7,590 nt of DNA from Aquifex aeolicus. GTDB taxonomy: Bacteria > Aquificota > Aquificia > Aquificales > Aquificaceae. The notes beneath the pieces are model-generated. The model ran no database searches, had not been told where the DNA came from, and saw only the letters and a list, made by a program, of their open reading frames with translations. This document shows, piece by piece, positions 1-5,886 of this stretch (the stretch's first letter is position 1; every line of letters begins with the position of its first letter). The stretch is from the NCBI GenBank assembly GCA_015662815.1, contig DQTK01000041.1:1-7590 (forward strand), given 5' to 3'. A program made the translations under genes and the position numbers.

Positions 1-91
1 AGGAAGCAACCCCCAAAGCAGAAAGGTAAACAAGCAAACAAATGGAATTTCTCCAGCCGCTCAGTTCCAAAAATCTTACTTTTGAAAACAA
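1..91 (-). CDS. Possible N-terminus of a membrane protein (partial)
   Basis: Reading leftward from a TTG at 91-89, the frame stays open to the window edge for 30 codons. The peptide starts MFSKVRFLELSGWRNS and runs into a hydrophobic stretch ICLLVYLSALGVAS, which looks like a first membrane segment. An in-frame TAG at 109-107 limits the start, and no ATG or GTG is available. GAAGGG about 10 bases upstream of the TTG could serve as a ribosome binding site. If real, the gene diverges from ispE with about 126 bases between the starts. The family cannot be recognised from 30 residues. The plus-strand frames here are closed within the first 120 bases and look less protein-like. Weak call. Confidence 0.3.
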   Translation of the reverse strand, partial: MFSKVRFLELSGWRNSICLLVYLSALGVAS

Positions 92-207
92 GTCCCTTAA
101 GCCCTTCTATCCGCTAGAACCCTATGCTTACTAATTTGACTTAGTTTCTTTATTAATTCTTTCGCTCCATATTCCCCTTATTTTACTTTTTCCCACTCAG
201 CGTATTT

Positions 208-213
208 TATAAT
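208..213 (+). promoter_or_regulatory. -10 element of the ispE promoter
   Basis: A perfect TATAAT lies only 4 bases before the ispE ATG at 218. No convincing -35 hexamer lies 16-18 bases upstream, and no Shine-Dalgarno sequence precedes the ATG. If this box is used, transcription would begin at or within a base or two of the start codon, giving a leaderless mRNA. Alternatively a promoter further upstream gives a normal leader and this box is chance in an AT-rich stretch. Confidence 0.5.
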
Positions 214-217
214 ACTT

Positions 218-1024
218 ATGGTAAAAATTCTTTCACCGGCAAAGATAAACTTGGGATTGTGGATTTTAAAGAAAAGACCGGATAATTATCACGAGCTTAT
301 AACCCTATACAGGGAGATACCGTTTTTTGACGAGATTTACGTAAGAGAAGGAATTTTAAAAGTAGAGACAAATATAGGAATACCCCAAAGGGACAATTTG
401 GTTTATAAAGGGCTAAGGGAGTTTGAAAAAATCACCGGTATTGAAGTGAACTATTCCATTTTTATACAAAAAAATATTCCCCCAGGAGCAGGTCTCGGAG
501 GAGGAAGCTCTAATCTTGCAGTAGTTTTGAACAAGATAAACGAACTCACCGGCAAACCTTTAAGTAGAGAAGACCTCATTAACTTGCTATCTAAACTTTC
601 TACCGATGCCCCCTTTTTTCTATACGGAGGAACAGCAATAGGCAGAGGTAAGGGAGAAGTTCTTCAGCCTACCGAGTGTAGATTGAAGGAAAAATTAACT
701 CTTGTAATTCCACCTGTTTCTTCAAGTACAAGAAGGATTTACTCCCTTGTAAGCCCGAAGCACTACGTAAACGTCGAATATGCCGAAGAAAAAATAAAGG
801 AAATTCTTGAAGGTAACGTAAACGCTATAGAAAACATACTCGGCGAGATAGCAAAGGAAATTTACCCAGAGATAGCTGAAGTAGTTAGGTTTATAGAATC
901 TTTAGGTTTCAAGGCCTTCATAAGCGGTACAGGTTCTACGGTTTACTATTTTGGAGAATCTACTGAAGAGCTTAAGACCGCTGCAAAATCGAGAGGTTGG
1001 AAAGTAGCGGAGCTTGAACTTTAA
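218..1024 (+). CDS. ispE: 4-diphosphocytidyl-2-C-methyl-D-erythritol kinase
   Basis: IspE phosphorylates the 2-hydroxyl of CDP-methylerythritol with ATP in the cytoplasmic MEP pathway to isoprenoid precursors. The 268-residue protein is a complete GHMP kinase. The N-terminal motif SPAKINLGLW carries the catalytic Lys9. The glycine-rich ATP loop PPGAGLGGGSSN spans residues 88-99. LSTDAPFF carries the catalytic Asp130. The C-terminal motif SGTGST starts at residue 236. Lys9 and Asp130 have the same numbering as in the structurally studied Aquifex aeolicus enzyme, which supports the ATG at 218 although no ribosome binding site precedes it. The gene stands alone: upstream is a divergent candidate gene, and downstream the tonB pseudogene converges on it. 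No clear terminator is visible in 1025-1112. Confidence 0.97.
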   Translation: MVKILSPAKINLGLWILKKRPDNYHELITLYREIPFFDEIYVREGILKVETNIGIPQRDNLVYKGLREFEKITGIEVNYSIFIQKNIPPGAGLGGGSSNLAVVLNKINELTGKPLSREDLINLLSKLSTDAPFFLYGGTAIGRGKGEVLQPTECRLKEKLTLVIPPVSSSTRRIYSLVSPKHYVNVEYAEEKIKEILEGNVNAIENILGEIAKEIYPEIAEVVRFIESLGFKAFISGTGSTVYYFGESTEELKTAAKSRGWKVAELEL

Positions 1025-1112
1025 TTTTATATCTTATGAATATAAGGACAAGGGTACAGGTTTACTTGAATTTAGAAAACTCGGTAAAAAGGAAATTCAG
1101 GTTTCGGAATAG

Positions 1113-1950
1113 TTACCTTAATCTGTAAGATATCGGAACCTTTACATTTATCTTTCTTTGAGGTTTCGGAAATTTACCACAGACTTTCGAAACAGTTTCA
1201 AGAGGATTTTTATCTAAAATCCTGTAGCCGCTTGATTTGGCCAATTTTATACCTTCACAACCTTTTCCGGACAAGACTACTTCAACAATAACCTTTCCTT
1301 GTTATCCCATTTTCCGAGCAATATAGGGATACTTAATATTCTCCATAATATACTTTTTTATTTTTTCCAAATTTTCCTTTATAAATACTTTTTCATAGCT
1401 TACATGTTTTGCATGACTTATCAAGTTTGTATTTTTAAGCTTATTGTAAATCTTTTTTGTACCATTATCGGATTTTGAATTGTGTAAAGAACCATTCTTA
1501 GCAGTATCTTTCTTTGTATTTTTGCTTGCAATATAAGAAGAAATGTTAGTTTTTTGTATGATAGTACTTTGATTTTTCATATTTATCGATTTTTTAATAG
1601 GTTTATTACCCCTTTTTACTATCATTTTAGTGATTTGATTTTTCCTTTGTATTTTTTCTGAAAACTTTTTTATTTCTCTTCAGTTTTTCTGTTTTCCTAT
1701 ACAGTTTTAAAGCTTTAGTGTTTTTTTGATATACTCTATGTTTTTCTACTTTATAAACTTTATCTTTTTTCTTTTTAGAAACTTTTTTCCCTTTTTCCTT
1801 TTCTATCTGAAAATACTTTAGTGAAATTTTTACATATTTTTCCGTCTCTCTTTGATAAAAGTCCAAAGCAACATTGGATAGGGAATATATGGCTACTGCG
1901 TGAACGGTTGCGGAGATTAGAACTCCTGTGAGAAAGTTCCTCCACTCCAT
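1113..1950 (-). pseudogene. tonB: TonB energy-transducing protein, broken by frameshift and stop
   Basis: TonB links the proton-driven ExbB-ExbD complex of the inner membrane to outer-membrane receptors. The N-terminal part (1950 down to 1627, 107 codons) has one membrane helix with the TonB Ser-xxx-His pattern (SATVH), then a very lysine-rich linker instead of the usual proline-rich one. A +1 shift between 1680 and 1627 moves the frame; A6 runs at 1671-1666 and 1657-1652 and an A5 run at 1643-1639 are the likely slip sites. The new frame continues to the C-terminal domain (ENLEKIKKYIMENIKYPYIA), where TAA at 1304-1302 replaces the residue before QGKV. It then stays open through EVVLSGKG, KSSGYRILDKNPL and the closing VPISYRLR, ending in TAA at 1115-1113. 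The span is 838 bases, one over a multiple of three. No exbB or exbD is in the window. Two independent lesions make function unlikely. Confidence 0.85.
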
Positions 1951-1970
1951 CTGGAGTTTAATTGTGGGTC

Positions 1971-2852
1971 GTGAAGAAAGCTATATTACTGGGAGCCATA
2001 TTTTCCACATTGCTCGCTCAAGAAGTAACCCTCGAAGAGGTTCAAGTAATCGGAAAAAGTGAGTCCCTTACAGAAGATACCGTAAGAGAACTTCCCGTGA
2101 AAGACATAGGTGAAGCCCTTGAATACAACATCCCGGGCATATAGAGGGTAAGGAAAGGAAACATAGCAAATGATGTAGTAATAAGAGGATTTAAAAAAGA
2201 TGAAGTAAATCAGTTATTCGATGGTGCAAGAATTTACAACGCATGTTCCAATCGTATGGACCCGGGAATTTTCCACATAGATTTTGCCGAGGTTGAAAAT
2301 ATAGAAATAATAAAAGGTCCCTTTGATATTAGAAACTATGGGGCGGTTGGAGGAACTGTAAATGTAGATACAAACCGGCAATCTATCAGCGTAGATGTTT
2401 ACTTTTACGGTTTTGAGTTCAAAGGCACTTACGCTATTAGCGATACACTTTTCTTTGACAGCAACATTGCTTTTACCAGAGCAAGAAAGAAAGATACTTA
2501 CCCTGAGAAGAATATTTACGATAAGGATATAGCAGAAATCCCATCGCTTACCGCAAGGTTAACTTTGAGATACGATACGGGAAGCTATTTCGGTGAAGTG
2601 GAAACAATCCTCAGCTCTACACAGAACAACGTAAACAGTGACCTCAAAGAACAAAAAACGTCAGGCTACGGAGTGGTTAACCTAAAAACGGGAGCTCAAT
2701 ATAGAAATATTCGTTTAATAGCAGGTGTTAATAATTTGTTCGATAAACTTTATTACACCCATTTATCCTATTTGAGAAATCCATTCTCTACAGGTGTGAA
2801 GGTTTCTGAACCCGGCAGAACTTTCTATTTAACGGTTTTTTACAATTTCTGA
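1971..2852 (+). pseudogene. TonB-dependent receptor, OprC/NosA-like, stop plus internal deletion
   Basis: This is the remnant of an outer-membrane beta-barrel receptor that imports metal using TonB. From GTG 1971 it has a signal peptide (KKAILLGAIFSTLLAQ) and a TonB box (TLEEVQVIG). The plug domain is cut by TAG at 2142-2144, probably a former Trp (TGG to TAG), then resumes in the same frame with NIANDVVIRGF, ACSNRMDP (Cys at 2244, Met at 2256) and the plug end IEIIKGP. The Cys-xxx-Met matches the copper-site signature of OprC/NosA receptors. After VGGTVNVDT the frame jumps to a C-terminal barrel, including YGFEFKGTYAISD, GVNNLFDKLYYTH, SEPGRT and a final aromatic residue in VFYNF. Only about 294 codons remain against roughly 650-700 in the family, so most of the barrel is missing. 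TTG at 1962, after GGAG 1953-1956, is another possible start. Copper specificity is inference. Confidence 0.85.
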
Positions 2853-2869
2853 GGTCTCCTCCCTTTATT

Positions 2870-2892
2870 CCCCTGCGGGGGCAATCCTTTTT
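2870..2892 (+). terminator. Weak hairpin and T-run after the receptor remnant
   Basis: CCCC at 2870-2873 can pair with GGGG at 2877-2880 around a TGC loop, and TTTTT follows at 2888-2892. The stem is short and the T-run lies 7-8 bases away, so this is at best a weak terminator between the receptor pseudogene and murI. Confidence 0.25.
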
Positions 2893-2913
2893 AACACTTT
2901 TAAAATGGATAGT

Positions 2914-3678
2914 ATGAAAATCGGTATTTTTGACAGCGGTGTAGGGGGACTTACAGTTCTCAAAGCCATAAGAGAAAGGTATAAAAACGTAGATATAGTT
3001 TACTTAGGAGACACAGCAAGAGTTCCTTATGGGATAAGGTCAAAAGATACAGTGATAAAGTATTCGCTTGAGTGTGCCAACTTTTTAAAAGAGAAAGGTG
3101 TAGACCTTTTGGTTGTTGCCTGTAATACCGCAAGTGCTTACGCTCTTGAAAAATTGAAAAGCGAAATAAACTTTCCGATTTTTGGTGTTATAGAACCCGG
3201 AGTCCGTGAAGCTTTAAGAATAACAAAAAATAAAAGGATAGGTATAATAGGAACTTCCGCAACTGTAAAAAGTGGAGCATACCAAGAACTTTTAAAAAAG
3301 GAGGGGGCGTACGTATTATCAAAAGCATGTCCTCTATTTGTTCCTCTCGTTGAGGAAGGATTAATAGAAGGGGATATAACACGAAAAGTTATAGAACATT
3401 ACTTAGAAGATTTTATAGGAAAAATAGATACTCTTATTCTGGGATGTACCCACTATCCTTTACTCAAAAAGGAAATAGAAAAATTTCTTAAGGGTGTCGA
3501 AGTAATAGATTCTTCAGAAGCAATATCAAAATCCCTATCGGGATATGTAAAAGACGAAGGAAATAGTACTTTGGAACTATTCTTTACAGACTTTTCTCAA
3601 AATATTGATTTTCTCGTTAACCTAATTCTTGGTAAAACTTTGGACATAAAACTCGCAAGAGGAGTTTTTGCGATTTAA
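2914..3678 (+). CDS. murI: Glutamate racemase
   Basis: MurI converts L-glutamate to D-glutamate for the peptidoglycan stem peptide, in the cytoplasm and without a cofactor. From ATG 2914 the protein has 254 residues, the length of the crystallised Aquifex pyrophilus enzyme. It begins MKIGIFDSGVGGLTV, with Asp7 and Ser8. The two catalytic cysteines are Cys70 in VVACNTASA and Cys178 in LGCTHYPL, followed by His180; Glu147 is also present. An ATG at 2905 would add three residues (MDS) not normal for the family, so 2914 is preferred; neither start has a good Shine-Dalgarno sequence. The gene follows the receptor pseudogene by 61 bases and is followed by 104 bases holding the ribosomal operon promoter. 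Its place beside spc genes reflects chromosomal rearrangement rather than a functional link. Confidence 0.96.
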   Translation: MKIGIFDSGVGGLTVLKAIRERYKNVDIVYLGDTARVPYGIRSKDTVIKYSLECANFLKEKGVDLLVVACNTASAYALEKLKSEINFPIFGVIEPGVREALRITKNKRIGIIGTSATVKSGAYQELLKKEGAYVLSKACPLFVPLVEEGLIEGDITRKVIEHYLEDFIGKIDTLILGCTHYPLLKKEIEKFLKGVEVIDSSEAISKSLSGYVKDEGNSTLELFFTDFSQNIDFLVNLILGKTLDIKLARGVFAI

Positions 3679-3734
3679 GAATAGTAATACTCTCGTTTGA
3701 AATCCCGATAAAAACTGTAAATTACATTATTCTA

Positions 3735-3743
3735 TGTTATAAT
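3735..3743 (+). promoter_or_regulatory. Extended -10 promoter of the spc-type ribosomal operon
   Basis: TGTTATAAT combines a perfect TATAAT (3738-3743) with the upstream TGn of an extended -10 element. The expected -35 position (around 3714-3720) has only a poor match, as is common with extended -10 promoters. Transcription would start near 3750 and leave a leader of about 33 bases, ending in the strong ribosome binding site GGAGAGGTGAT (3767-3777) before the rplN ATG. It is the only clear promoter before the nine-gene cluster. Confidence 0.7.
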
Positions 3744-3782
3744 ACTAATTTGCCTTACTCATTAACGGAGAGGTGATAAGCC

Positions 3783-4148
3783 ATGATACAGAGACAAACT
3801 TATTTAAATGTTGCTGATAACTCCGGTGCAAAGAAGGTTCAAGTAATTGGTATACCTTATGCTCCCAGAAGGTATGCTACCTTAGGAGATGTTGTAACCG
3901 TTACGGTAAAGGAAGCACTACCTCAAGGAAATGCAAAGAAAGGTAAAATTTACAGGGCTATTATCGTGAGAACGGCAAAGGAAGTAAGAAGACCTGATGG
4001 GAGTTATATAAAGTTTGATGATAACGCTTGTGTTCTCCTAAACCAATACGGAGAACCTCTCGGAACCCGTGTTCTTGGGCCTATTGCAAGGGAAGTAAGA
4101 AATAAAGGTTATACCAAAATTGCATCCTTAGCTCCGGAGGTAGTTTAA
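3783..4148 (+). CDS. rplN: Large-subunit ribosomal protein L14 (uL14)
   Basis: L14 sits at the subunit interface of the 50S particle, contacts 23S rRNA, takes part in intersubunit contacts and is the target of the silencing factor RsfS. The 121-residue protein is full length (bacterial L14 is about 122). It shows VADNSGAKKVQVIG near the N-terminus, GDVVTVTVKEA in the middle, and the family stretch starting RRPDGSYIKFDDNACVLL. It is the first gene of the cluster and has its own promoter and a strong Shine-Dalgarno sequence; no rpsQ lies upstream. Its stop codon overlaps the rplX start as TAATG at 4146-4150, so translation of the two is probably coupled. Confidence 0.97.
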   Translation: MIQRQTYLNVADNSGAKKVQVIGIPYAPRRYATLGDVVTVTVKEALPQGNAKKGKIYRAIIVRTAKEVRRPDGSYIKFDDNACVLLNQYGEPLGTRVLGPIAREVRNKGYTKIASLAPEVV

Positions 4149-4543
4149 TGGCAGCAAAGATAAAAAAGGGAGACACAGTAGTAGTAATAAGAGGAAAGGA
4201 AAAGGGCAAACAAGGTAAAGTTCTCAAGGTATACGAAAAGGTTAAAAGGAGAAATAAAAAGGGTGAGCCCGTATACGTGAGGCGTTTCGTAATAGTTGAA
4301 GGAGTAAAGCTAATAAAGAAACACGTAAAGCCTATCGAAGGAGTGAGAGAAGGCGGAATTATTGAAACGGAAGGACCTATAGACATAAGCAATGTAATGC
4401 TCCTTTGTCCCAATTGTGGAAAACCAACAAGAGTAGGCTTCAGAATAGTTGAAGAAGAAAACGTAAGAAGAAAGTATAGATATTGCAAAAAGTGTAATGA
4501 AAACATAGACTTGGTTAGCGAAAAGGTGATAAAGGGAGGCTAA
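4148..4543 (+). CDS. rplX: Large-subunit ribosomal protein L24 (uL24), zinc-ribbon form
   Basis: L24 is an early assembly initiator that binds the 5' region of 23S rRNA near the tunnel exit. The 131-residue protein opens with a KOW motif (KKGDTVVVIRGKEKGKQGKV, residues 6-25). A basic hairpin with a few extra residues (about 31-45) follows, then the typical EGVKLIKKHVKP. The C-terminal part has CPNC (Cys87, Cys90) and CKKC (Cys113, Cys116), a four-cysteine set likely to hold zinc that E. coli L24 lacks. The protein is longer than the usual 100-110 residues, mainly because of the longer hairpin and the spacer between the cysteine pairs. GGAGG at 4136-4140, inside the end of rplN, is its ribosome binding site. 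It ends one base before rplE. Confidence 0.96.
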   Translation: MAAKIKKGDTVVVIRGKEKGKQGKVLKVYEKVKRRNKKGEPVYVRRFVIVEGVKLIKKHVKPIEGVREGGIIETEGPIDISNVMLLCPNCGKPTRVGFRIVEEENVRRKYRYCKKCNENIDLVSEKVIKGG

Positions 4544-4544
4544 T

Positions 4545-5111
4545 ATGAGCACAACAGAGACAAAATACGTTCCCAGACTTTACAAGAAGTACAAGGAAGA
4601 AGTGATTCCCAAGCTGATTCAAAAATTTCAGTATAAGAATCCCATGCAAGTTCCGAGAATACAAAAGATAGTCGTTAATATGGGTGTAGGCGAAGCAGTT
4701 CAGGATATAAAGCAACTGGAAAGGGCTGTAGAAGACCTAAGGGCAATAACGGGACAACAACCTGTAATAGCAAGGGCAAGAAAATCAGAAGCAGGTTTTA
4801 AGCTTAGAAAGGGTATGCCCATAGGTTGTAAGGTAACTCTAAGGAAAGAAAGAATGTGGGATTTCCTCGATAAAGTTATATCTATAGCACTTCCCAGAGT
4901 GAAAGACTTTAAGGGATTAAATCCCCGTTCTTTTGACGGAAGAGGAAATTACGCTTTTGGTATAACGGAACAGATTGTTTTCCCTGAAATAGATTACGAC
5001 AAGGTAGACAGGATAAGAGGTATGGACATAATCATCAACACCACCGCAGAAACGGACGAAGAAGCTTATTGGTTACTTTCGCTCCTAGGTTTACCTATAA
5101 GGTCTATGTGA
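4545..5111 (+). CDS. rplE: Large-subunit ribosomal protein L5 (uL5)
   Basis: L5 forms part of the 5S RNP in the central protuberance, binding 5S rRNA and touching P-site tRNA and S13. The 188-residue protein is complete. Key stretches are VPRIQKIVVNMGVGEA (residues 36-51), ARKSEAGFKLRKGMPIGCKV, LPRVKDFKGLNPRSFDGRGN and the C-terminal FPEIDYDKVDRIRGMDI, all standard for bacterial L5. The N-terminus is about nine residues longer than in E. coli. GGGAGG at 4534-4539, overlapping the end of rplX, sets the ATG at 4545. In E. coli the S8 repressor site lies at this gene start; here only one base separates rplX and rplE and I see no matching fold. Confidence 0.97.
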   Translation: MSTTETKYVPRLYKKYKEEVIPKLIQKFQYKNPMQVPRIQKIVVNMGVGEAVQDIKQLERAVEDLRAITGQQPVIARARKSEAGFKLRKGMPIGCKVTLRKERMWDFLDKVISIALPRVKDFKGLNPRSFDGRGNYAFGITEQIVFPEIDYDKVDRIRGMDIIINTTAETDEEAYWLLSLLGLPIRSM

Positions 5112-5138
5112 TACAATGTTTAGCTTCAGGAGGTAAAT

Positions 5139-5327
5139 ATGCCGAGAAAAGCCAAGGTAGCTAAAGACCTAATGTATTACCCAAAGTGGAAAAGCAGGAA
5201 GAAGAATAGATGTCCTATTTGTGGAAGACCGAGAGCTTTTATTAGATACTTTAACATGTGCAGAATTTGTTTCAGAGAACATGCCCTGAGGGGTGATTTG
5301 CCAGGAGTAAGAAAAGCAAGCTGGTAA
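5139..5327 (+). CDS. rpsN: Small-subunit ribosomal protein S14, zinc type (uS14)
   Basis: S14 binds the head of the 30S subunit near S3 and S10. This is the short 62-residue zinc form (also called rpsZ or type Z). Cys25-Pro-Ile-Cys28 and Cys41-Arg-Ile-Cys44 form the zinc site, and the C-terminus is the standard RGDLPGVRKASW. It is preceded by a strong AGGAGGT at 5128-5134, 27 bases after rplE. The last codons and the TAA stop (5325-5327) also form one strand of the proposed S8-binding RNA fold, so termination here would be expected to disturb that structure. Confidence 0.97.
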   Translation: MPRKAKVAKDLMYYPKWKSRKKNRCPICGRPRAFIRYFNMCRICFREHALRGDLPGVRKASW

Positions 5328-5354
5328 GGGGTTCACAGCCCAACTGCCGGCTTG
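5317..5354 (+). promoter_or_regulatory. Candidate S8-binding autoregulatory RNA site before rpsH
   Basis: The mRNA can fold into a hairpin over the rpsN stop codon. The lower stem pairs 5317-5325 with 5346-5354 (nine pairs, two of them G-U). A5326 is unpaired, then A5327-U5345 and G5328-C5344 pair, and A5342 and A5343 bulge out. The upper stem pairs 5329-5333 with 5337-5341 and closes a CAC loop. This matches the S8 core of E. coli 16S helix 21: U594-G645, unpaired A595, A596-U644, G597-C643 and flipped A642. The rpsH Shine-Dalgarno sequence (AAGGAGG, 5355-5361) begins right after the stem, so bound S8 would block rpsH translation. The pairing is seen in the sequence; S8 binding is inferred from the recalled rRNA fold. 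Confidence 0.55.
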
Positions 5355-5367
5355 AAGGAGGTTTGAG

Positions 5368-5874
5368 ATGAGTGCCGTAGATCCTATAGCGGATATGTTT
5401 TCCGCTATTAAGAATGCCATTATGAGGAAGGATGATTTTCTTTACGTCCCTTCATCAAAACTCAAGGAGAGAATACTTGATGTTCTTAAAAGGGAAGGAT
5501 TCATTAAGGATTGGGAAGCTCTTAAAGGGGAAAAATACGAAGAAGAGTTCAGCAGAATGAAAGAACTCGCAGAAAAATCTCCCAATCCTAAGATGAAAAG
5601 GTATTTACAGCAACTCATTGACTACAACAAAGGAACACAATATCCCTTGAAGATTTATTTAAAATATCTAGACCCTAAAAAAAGGAAAAGTGCCATTACC
5701 AACATAGTAAGAGTTTCCAAGGGTGGAAAAAGGATTTACGCCGGTGTAAGGACAATGCCTTACGTGAAGAGAGGTCTGGGAATAGCAATAGTTTCCACCG
5801 ACGCGGGAGTGATGACCGACCACGAAGCCAGAAGGATAAGAAAGGGCGGAGAAGTAATAGCCTTCGTTTGGTAA
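5368..5874 (+). CDS. rpsH: Small-subunit ribosomal protein S8 with a large insertion (uS8)
   Basis: S8 is a primary 16S rRNA binder (helices 21 and 25) needed to assemble the 30S platform, and in E. coli it also represses spc-operon translation. The protein has 168 residues against about 130 in most bacteria. The N-terminal domain (DPIADMFSAIKNA, then VPSSKLKERILDVL) and the C-terminal RNA-binding domain (GLGIAIVSTDAGVMTDHEA, residues 136-154) are normal. Between GFIKDWE and YPLKIYLKY, residues about 50-91, sits a charged, probably helical insertion (KYEEEFSRMKELAEK and MKRYLQQLIDY). A unique subdomain is known from the A. aeolicus S8 structure and was linked to very tight rRNA binding. AAGGAGG at 5355-5361 sets the start, next to the candidate S8 RNA site. 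Confidence 0.97.
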   Translation: MSAVDPIADMFSAIKNAIMRKDDFLYVPSSKLKERILDVLKREGFIKDWEALKGEKYEEEFSRMKELAEKSPNPKMKRYLQQLIDYNKGTQYPLKIYLKYLDPKKRKSAITNIVRVSKGGKRIYAGVRTMPYVKRGLGIAIVSTDAGVMTDHEARRIRKGGEVIAFVW

Positions 5875-5886
5875 GGAGGAAGGGAA

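Noticed and set aside
42..134. A 30-codon rightward frame starting ATGGAATTTC
   Set aside because: Very short, no Shine-Dalgarno sequence, no recognisable family, and an upstream stop in frame; the leftward membrane-like frame on the other strand is more protein-like.
1031..1050. CTTAT-GAAT-ATAAG inverted repeat after ispE as a terminator
   Set aside because: Only a 5-bp AT-rich stem with no T-run; likely chance in AT-rich DNA.
1302..1625. A separate lysine-rich gene starting at the leftward ATG at 1625
   Set aside because: The frame is open upstream of that ATG and its end is the TonB C-terminal domain, so it is the middle of the tonB pseudogene.
2256..2852. A separate small outer-membrane protein starting at ATG 2256
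   Set aside because: That Met is the Met of the plug signature CSNRM; the same frame runs unbroken from 2145 and, across one stop, from the signal peptide.
4081..4552. Leftward open frames over the ribosomal genes
   Set aside because: They are antisense to clearly real genes, have no homology I recognise and no ribosome binding sites; they are shadows of the coding strand.
4525..4560. An S8 repressor site at the rplX-rplE junction as in E. coli
   Set aside because: The genes are one base apart and I could not find a UAAG/ACUG-type core or stem there.
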